Source: Cerioporus squamosus (Eukaryota > Basidiomycota > Agaricomycetes > Polyporales > Polyporaceae). Taken from it: a DNA stretch of 14,346 bases. The notes under the pieces are model-generated. The model saw only the letters and a list, made by a program, of their open reading frames with translations, did not search any database and was not told where the DNA came from. Below are positions 9,652-14,346 of the stretch, one piece after another. Made by a program: the position numbers and the translations under genes. The DNA is taken from contig JABYQS010000743.1 of NCBI GenBank assembly GCA_022592435.1, positions 1-14,346 of the forward strand, in the 5' to 3' direction. Positions within the stretch are counted from its first letter, which is position 1. Each line of letters begins with the position of its first letter.

Positions 9652-9957
9652 ATGCCCCGCCTCCCGAAAGCAGAGCGCCTGCCAGACTCGTCGTTCTCCG
9701 AGCCGTCCGAGCCGTCCCAGATACGCCCGGAAGACAAGCCCGAGTCGACGCTCCGCGGCGAGCAGGAGGAGAACCCGCAGCTCGTCGCGCACAGCAAGGG
9801 CAAACAGTCCGGCGACGCGAAGGGCACGAACGCCGGCTCCGGCGGCGGTCGCGCAGGGGAGAAGGGAGGGCCACAGAAGAGAGGGGCGCGGGAGGTAGAT
9901 GAGGAAAAGCGGAAGGATGTCGCTGGTGGGTTTAATGTTGGGCGGTCGAAGCTCTGA
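9652..9957 (+). CDS. Small intrinsically disordered hypothetical protein (101 residues)
   Basis: Single-exon frame of 101 codons starting in a favourable context (TTACCATGCC) and ending in TGA. Codon third positions are mostly C or G through the first two thirds, like the real genes nearby, which is the main reason to accept it. The protein is hydrophilic, rich in Glu, Ser, Pro, Gly and Lys. It has an acidic Ser/Pro stretch at about 12-35, a Gly-rich stretch at about 60-75 and a basic C-terminus ending FNVGRSKL. No membrane segment, signal peptide or cysteine is present. I do not recognise a family. It stands alone between the transporter and NNF1, both on the same strand but too far away to suggest joint transcription. 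It may be a short conserved fungal protein; function unknown. Confidence 0.6.
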   Translation: MPRLPKAERLPDSSFSEPSEPSQIRPEDKPESTLRGEQEENPQLVAHSKGKQSGDAKGTNAGSGGGRAGEKGGPQKRGAREVDEEKRKDVAGGFNVGRSKL

Positions 9958-10330
9958 GTGGGTAAGGATGTGGGACGGTCGATACGTCTAAGAGACGAGG
10001 CTTGCAGCAGCAGCTTGGCGGACGGGTCGTGACGTGACGTACTAGTATGGAGATGGGACCCGTGTATCAGTGAATTTCACTGTCCTCAGAGACGAGATAT
10101 GTTCCAGGCAACGTGTCGCGTGCGCGTTATATGGCATTGACGAGGACGATCCACATAATAACAGTATCTGCAGTGAAGATTTCGAACTCATCCAAGGTCC
10201 CGGTCAACTTGCAAGGAGGCCTAGAGAGTTGAACGTTCGATTCTGAACCTCTCGAGGGACCCCGAAGACCTTTGTCGAACCCACGCTACCAGACGCCCAC
10301 AGCCACAGCCGCGTTGTGGCACCAAACATC
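9958..10330. other. Intergenic region upstream of NNF1
   Basis: About 370 bases without a credible gene. They contain the 3' flank of the small protein gene and the NNF1 promoter. I see no clear TATA element. A tRNA B-box-like GTTCGATTC at 10235-10243 lacks flanking stem pairing and was not called. Confidence 0.45.
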
Positions 10331-11188
10331 ATGGCGACGAACGCGTCCACCCAAGCGGGCAGCAAACGGTGGACATACTTTCACTCGGCACTGCAGCTAG
10401 CCATACAAAGATCAGCTCACAAGTGGACGTGAGTATCATGGATCCCTTGAACGCGTCAGAACGACCGGATCGATCGTCTCCTGCAGATATGAGGATTTTG
10501 CGGAATGTTTCTCGCTATGGTGCGATGAGCAGCCCGAGAACGCGGCCACGATCTTCAACCTCGTGTCCAGCCGTTTGGAGTCATCGATAACGGTGAGTGT
10601 AACGGGCTTTGACGCGTCCTACACAAGTGCTCATCCAGCACCAGGAGAACTGCGAGGGCCTGTTCAAAAAGTACAACGTGAAGGAAAACCTCGACAACCT
10701 GCATGCCGTCGTCACGGCTGCCCGCGCCCGGAAGCAGTCCGGCTACGACGGCAAGGACGTGTGGCGGGAGGACCTGCAGCCCCGCGCGGCCGTCCGAGCA
10801 CGGACCATCCCTCTGCTCGAGCAAGAGCGTGACCGCCTGCGAGCTGAATTGGCGCAGGTACGTCGAACGCGTCCTCTCGTCGATCTCCCGCCTCCAGCTG
10901 AGGGCTGACACGTCGCGCACGCAGCTCACTGCGGAGAACTCGGGACTGCAGTCGGAGATGGAGCGGAACGTGCGGGCCAAGGAGGAGGCCGATCGCGAGG
11001 CCGCACGGCTTCTCGATGTGCTCGACAAGGTGAGGGCGTGGCGTTCTTTCGCTGCCCGCTGCTTCGTGAGCTAGAGCGATAGCTGACGCGGATGCTCCCA
11101 GGCACTTGCGCAATGGGACCGGATGCCGCTGGAGAAAGTCGAACAATGGACGTTGGGGGCCGCGGAGGAAGCCGGGAGCAGAGCTTAG
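10331..11188 (+). CDS. NNF1: Kinetochore MIND/Mis12 complex subunit Nnf1 (PMF1 homologue)
   Basis: Structural kinetochore protein. With Mtw1, Dsn1 and Nsl1 it forms the MIND complex, which links inner-kinetochore CENP-C/CENP-U-type proteins to Ndc80 and KNL1 (family knowledge). Exons are 10331-10428, 10487-10592, 10639-10857, 10925-11029 and 11102-11188, joining in frame to 204 residues, a normal length. The introns (58, 46, 67 and 72 nt) have GTGAGT, GTGAGT, GTACGT and GTGAGG donors. The Nnf1 domain is seen as an N-terminal helix (residues 14-30), the F-x-x-C-F motif FAECF (37-41), and the helix LFKKYNVKENLDNLH (76-90) followed by AVVTAARARK. A coiled coil covers about 118-178, with heptad-spaced Leu such as LLEQERDRLRAEL. 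The C-terminus has EKVEQWT, a usual Nnf1 feature. The common Pro after the F-x-x-C-F motif is Ser here. Identification is by motif pattern, not by search. Confidence 0.88.
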
Positions 11189-12042
11189 TGGAAGTTTGTG
11201 GACGCCGTCGCCCGTTCGCGATTGGTGTCTGTGTGGCGTAGCTTGGGTTTTGTACGACTACTTACGTGTAAACTATAAGGGCTCTAGGCGGCGGTCTCTG
11301 GAGGTAACCATGCAGGGCGGTGACGACGGCCGAACTCAGTTGCGCCGTCGGTCGCAGTGCCCTCCTGCAAGGTCCGGCATGCACGTTCGTCCGTCAAACA
11401 TGTCGGCCACACCAAACCTGTGGTGAACTGACAACCGTGTGCTCGCTCGAATCGATGTCTGTGTACTTCGGGTGCTTACGAGGGCCGTGCTCGTGAATTT
11501 TGCGCACACAGGTGTGCCATGCGGCGGCGCTCTACCTATCGTGGCCCTGTGGCTGGAACTGCCCAACCAGCCGAGGAGCGGCGAGAATGCCCCTCAAACA
11601 AGTGTTCCTGAGTCTGACTCATGTACGTACGGTATGTATGCATGGAACTCGCCTTCCACAGGTTCAGGGCGAGATATCCCGCGGCCTGCGGTCATGACAT
11701 GGTCATGGGCTGCAGATCAGAGACAGCGGTGGGAGGTATGTTTGACAGCACCGACATGCGCGGGCCGGCCTCTATAGCGGATATGGGACGCACTGATCTG
11801 CAGTTGAGCAAGTGAAAGACCCGGGAGGCGGCGTGCGCATACAGGAGCAGTGGTCTGACACGCAGTGAACTCACGACTCAACAGACGTCGCGAAGGGGAA
11901 CCTGCTGACGAAGCGGCGAGGCAACAAGGTTTCGGCAGTGAACAGGCTATAAACCACAAGATCCGCGAGCGCTACAAGAGGAGGGCGGAGAAACCTAGAG
12001 TTCCGCAGTACGTAGGTAGGGTGACAGCCGCGCCCCAGAGGG
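11189..12042. other. Convergent intergenic region between NNF1 and NOP15
   Basis: About 850 bases between two genes that point at each other, so it holds both 3' UTRs. Several short plus-strand segments flanked by GT and AG (for example around 11519-11600, 11663-11733 and 11884-11949) could be mistaken for exons. I could not join them into one open frame, and none shows a recognisable domain. A short undetected gene, a decayed gene or non-coding transcript is possible. Confidence 0.4.
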
Positions 12043-13468
12043 TTATGCCTCGGTGGCTTTGGGCTTCTTTTTCTGCGAAGAGAGTTAGCGGCCAGGCCAG
12101 ACACGGACGAGCACAGGACGAAGCAGTCGTCCCATAGACTCGGAGAGCGGAGAACGTACGTATGCAACAGCCTCGAAGTCGTAGTTGATACCAGCCTCCT
12201 CGAGCTTGCGCTTGCGCTGCTCCTGACGCTTCAGCAGCCGTGCTTCTGCCTTCGCCGTCTCCTCCTCTGTCCGAGGCTAAGATACGTCCCGTGTGAGCTC
12301 GAACGGAGGCATGCCAGGTCATGCGACACGTACCTTGTTGTGGGCAACTCTCGCCACCCGATCGCGAGGAACGGCCCGCCACTTCCTGTTCGCGCCAACC
12401 CAGAGCTCTGGGTGTACCTGATCCTTCGGGATGACCTTGCAAGTGAGGATGTGGCCCATGAGGAGGTAGTTGTCCATCGTCTCCGCAACGATTTTAGCGA
12501 CTGAGGATGAGTCAAATTCGACAAACCCGTAGTGTTTTGGCTTTCCGGTCTGGATGTTGGGCGTGTCAGCATACTTTAACCTGACCATGGGACAAGGGGA
12601 AGAGAACGCACCTTTTTGTTGCGCGACAGTCGTAGCCTTGTGACGGTCCCGAACTGCGAGAAGTAAGCCCGCATCTGGTCCTCGTAGAATCCGTGAGGTA
12701 TCCGCCCGATGTAGATCACGCCTCGGTCCTCAGTCTGCGTGGAGGTTGAGCACAATTCATAGAGGTAATGAGCATGTAGACGTACGGGTTTCCGCTTGGC
12801 CTTCTCGAGCCTGCGCTTCACCGTCTCATCGTCTTTCGCGACAGTCGGTAGCTTGCCGATGTCGATACCAGGGATGTCATCCGTCATCTCCTCATCGGAC
12901 GAGTCGTCGTCGTCCGACTCGAACCCATAGAACTCCTCCTCTTCGGCCTCGGCCTCTGCCGCTCGTCTTCAAACTCCTCTGGCTCCGGTTGGGGTTCGGG
13001 AGCTGCCTTCCCCTTCCTTTTCTTCTTCTTGTCTCCCGACTCTTCGACCTTCTTCTCCTCCACTGCCGCGACGGGAGCGGCGATGCTAACCCGGTTTTTC
13101 TTCGTCTCCTTGGCGGGTTGTGCGTTCGACTCCTGCTCCGCTGCACCTGCCGCTTTCCTCTTCCGCTTCTTCTCGCCCGCGACCTCCGTCTTCTCTGCGA
13201 CGTCGGGCTGCTCGACGGCAATCGCGCTTTCCTTCTTCTTGCCCTTCTTCACCTCGGCCTTAGTAGGCTCCGGTACAACCTTCGTAGCCTCTTCGACCTT
13301 CTTCGCCTTCTTGGGTTTGGACGAGGACGGGTCCGCAGGGGCGGCGGCAGGTTGGTCCTCGACAGCCTTGCCTTCTTCGCCTGTACGGGAGCATCCGGCT
13401 TGAGGTCCTGAGACTTCTTCTTGGCGAGCCTCGCAGGCTTCGCTGAGACGGCGGGTAGTCTTAGCCAT
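12043..13468 (-). CDS. NOP15: Nucleolar RRM protein NOP15/NIFK family (ribosome biogenesis), frame broken in exon 1
   Basis: Pre-60S ribosome assembly factor binding pre-rRNA; human NIFK also binds the Ki-67 FHA domain (family knowledge). Minus-strand exons are 13468-12786, 12734-12612, 12549-12334, 12276-12160 and 12072-12043, giving about 389 residues if the break is bridged. The N-terminal 220 residues are Lys-, Glu- and Ala-rich and disordered, with an acidic patch just before [11 protein letters not shown]. The RRM covers roughly 233-310, with [15 protein letters not shown] (RNP2 side), [16 protein letters not shown] (RNP1) and [17 protein letters not shown]. The family-specific tail has VGANRKW, HNK|PRTEEE and AGINYDF. 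The third intron uses a TTAG acceptor that gives the expected PRTEEE. The frame entered at the ATG ends at TGA 12884-12886. The frame that continues into the RRM begins after a one-base shift near 12961. It shares a promoter with CDC16. Confidence 0.85.
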
Positions 13469-13728
13469 AGTTTTGTCGGGGAAGAGAGTCGAGAGTGAAG
13501 TGCGCGCGGTGGAAGACGAAAGCCCAAATTTTGGAAGCGCGATCGAGAGTAGACGCCCGAGATGCAGCCACGTGGTCGAGTACGCGGACGCGTTCGTTCG
13601 CGTTCACTTACTTACATATGAGCTCCTTCCTTGAACCACCACCACCTCCGCCCCTGCTCCCTCATCGCATTCGACGACGCGCACGTTCTGCTTGCTGAGG
13701 ACAAGGACGTGGCGTGTAGCTAGCAACG
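13469..13728. promoter_or_regulatory. Shared divergent promoter of NOP15 and CDC16 with a CACGTG palindrome
   Basis: Only 260 bases separate the two divergent start codons, so both core promoters lie here. CCACGTGG, a perfect 8-base palindrome with a central E-box (CACGTG), is at 13568-13575. Such sites bind bHLH factors such as Cbf1, Pho4 or Tye7 in fungi (family knowledge). A CT- and CCA-rich stretch at 13621-13670 lies on the CDC16 side. No clear TATA box is seen, as is usual for housekeeping genes. Confidence 0.5.
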
Positions 13729-14346
13729 ATGGCAGCCACACCCCGACGGGCTTCGCGATCCCCCGAGCCCCATCTCCGTCTGGGTCGCGTCCCCGCCACT
13801 CTCTGAACACATCGTTCTCTTTCGGGCCCCAGCCACTGCTCAGCAGCCTGGCAGATCCAAACACCAGCGGAGCTTCAAACCACAAGTCCCTCTTTGACCC
13901 TAGTCGGTCGGTACTACAAACCTCTCCCGTCCGGTCCCCTCGGATATCCCGAAGAACAAAGACGACGGCCAGCAGACACCCCCTCGCGAATGATACCACG
14001 GATGTCTTTCAGGATGATGCGGACGACGAAGGAGATGAGGAAGGACCTGAGTGGGGTGTCGTAGAGCGGATGCGGCTGTGGAGACACGATGCAATCATGC
14101 AGCACCTGTACGATTCTGCCTCCTTCTGGGGGGACAAAATCCTGAGTTGGACAAGTGAGTGGTACACGTGTTGCAGCTGCGCGTCAACTCATTTCTCCCG
14201 CAGACGACCCGAACGACGCGTTCTGGTTGGCGCAGACGTTCTTCCTCAAGCATGAATACTCGCGCGCCGAGAGGCTCCTCACGCGCCCGTTCCCCGCCCT
14301 CCCACCGCGCCCCCCGGCTGTCACCAATGGCACGTTCCAACCGCCC
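13729..14346 (+). CDS. CDC16: Anaphase-promoting complex subunit APC6 (CDC16/Cut9), N-terminal part, runs off the window
   Basis: TPR subunit of the APC/C ubiquitin ligase, which triggers anaphase and mitotic exit by marking securin and cyclin B (family knowledge). The recognisable core is [18 protein letters not shown], then ILSWTN across an intron at 14155-14203, then [20 protein letters not shown] and AERLLT. This is the first TPR region of Cut9/Cdc16. Before it is a disordered leader with [17 protein letters not shown] (Ser/Thr-Pro sites, possible Cdk targets, inferred) and an acidic run of Asp/Glu. The likely ATG at 13729 (MAATPRR) is followed by TGA at 13804-13806. The downstream coding frame, open from at least 13692, is shifted by one base. 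Either a short intron around 13784-13854 or a one-base deletion joins them. The window holds about 190 residues of a protein usually 650-850 long. Confidence 0.87.
14155..14203 (+). other. Intron in CDC16
   Basis: GTGAGT donor and CCGCAG acceptor, 49 nt. Removing it joins ILSWT through a split Asn codon to DPNDAFW, the conserved continuation in this family. It contains a second CACGTG at 14165-14170, probably by chance. Confidence 0.9.

Noticed and set aside
10235..10243. GTTCGATTC, resembling a tRNA B box
   Set aside because: The bases on either side cannot form a T-arm stem, and no anticodon arm or acceptor stem is found at the right distance.
11500..11949. Possible multi-exon gene between NNF1 and NOP15, ending in a frame like LLTKRRGNKVSAVNRL
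   Set aside because: Apparent exons have GT/AG borders, but no combination of phases gave an open product reaching that ending, and no domain is recognisable.
12746..13411. Plus-strand 221-codon frame rich in Leu and Phe
   Set aside because: It is antisense to the Lys/Glu-rich NOP15 exon 1. Its Leu/Phe richness is the complement of Lys and Glu codons, not a membrane protein.
1..14346. CRISPR array, rRNA genes, transposon ends or an antiviral or other defence system
   Set aside because: No regularly spaced repeats, no rRNA-like conserved stretches, no paired terminal repeats and no defence-related domains were seen on either strand.

Overview
The window looks like nuclear DNA of a basidiomycete fungus, probably an Agaricomycete. 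The genes are GC-rich at third codon positions and are cut by many short introns. Most introns are 44 to 98 nt, with GTNNGT-type donors, CTGAC-like branch sites and YAG acceptors. Every product I can recognise is a eukaryotic housekeeping or transport protein. I see no rRNA, tRNA, CRISPR array or complete transposon. The organism call is inferred from gene structure and protein similarity recalled by eye, not from a search.

Left half (1-8950): about 2 kb with no supportable gene is followed by two paralogous PHO84-type high-affinity phosphate:H+ symporters. They are divergently transcribed: copy 1 on the minus strand (4224 to 2046) and copy 2 on the plus strand (6883 to 8950). Both have eight exons with matching intron positions and phases, and roughly four in five residues are identical by eye, so they are an inverted duplicate pair. 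Copy 2 reads cleanly to 553 residues. Copy 1 has an unclear first exon, a changed residue in a conserved transporter loop and an unusual splice acceptor. Between them lie 2.66 kb holding a diverged two-unit tandem repeat (5050-5445) and an unexplained 300-codon stop-free stretch on the minus strand (5550-6449).

Right half (8951-14346): a small intrinsically disordered protein (9652-9957) is followed by NNF1, a subunit of the MIND/Mis12 kinetochore complex (10331-11188, plus strand). NNF1 is convergent with a NOP15/NIFK-type nucleolar RRM protein (13468 to 12043, minus strand). That gene shares a 260-bp divergent promoter with CDC16/Cut9, the APC6 subunit of the anaphase-promoting complex (13729 to past the window end).

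NOP15 has a clear one-base reading-frame break, and CDC16 has a frame problem near its N-terminus. These may be assembly indels, real lesions or (for CDC16) an unusual intron. I found no convincing new biological system. The points most worth checking are the frame breaks, the divergence of the phosphate transporter pair and the unexplained intergenic material.
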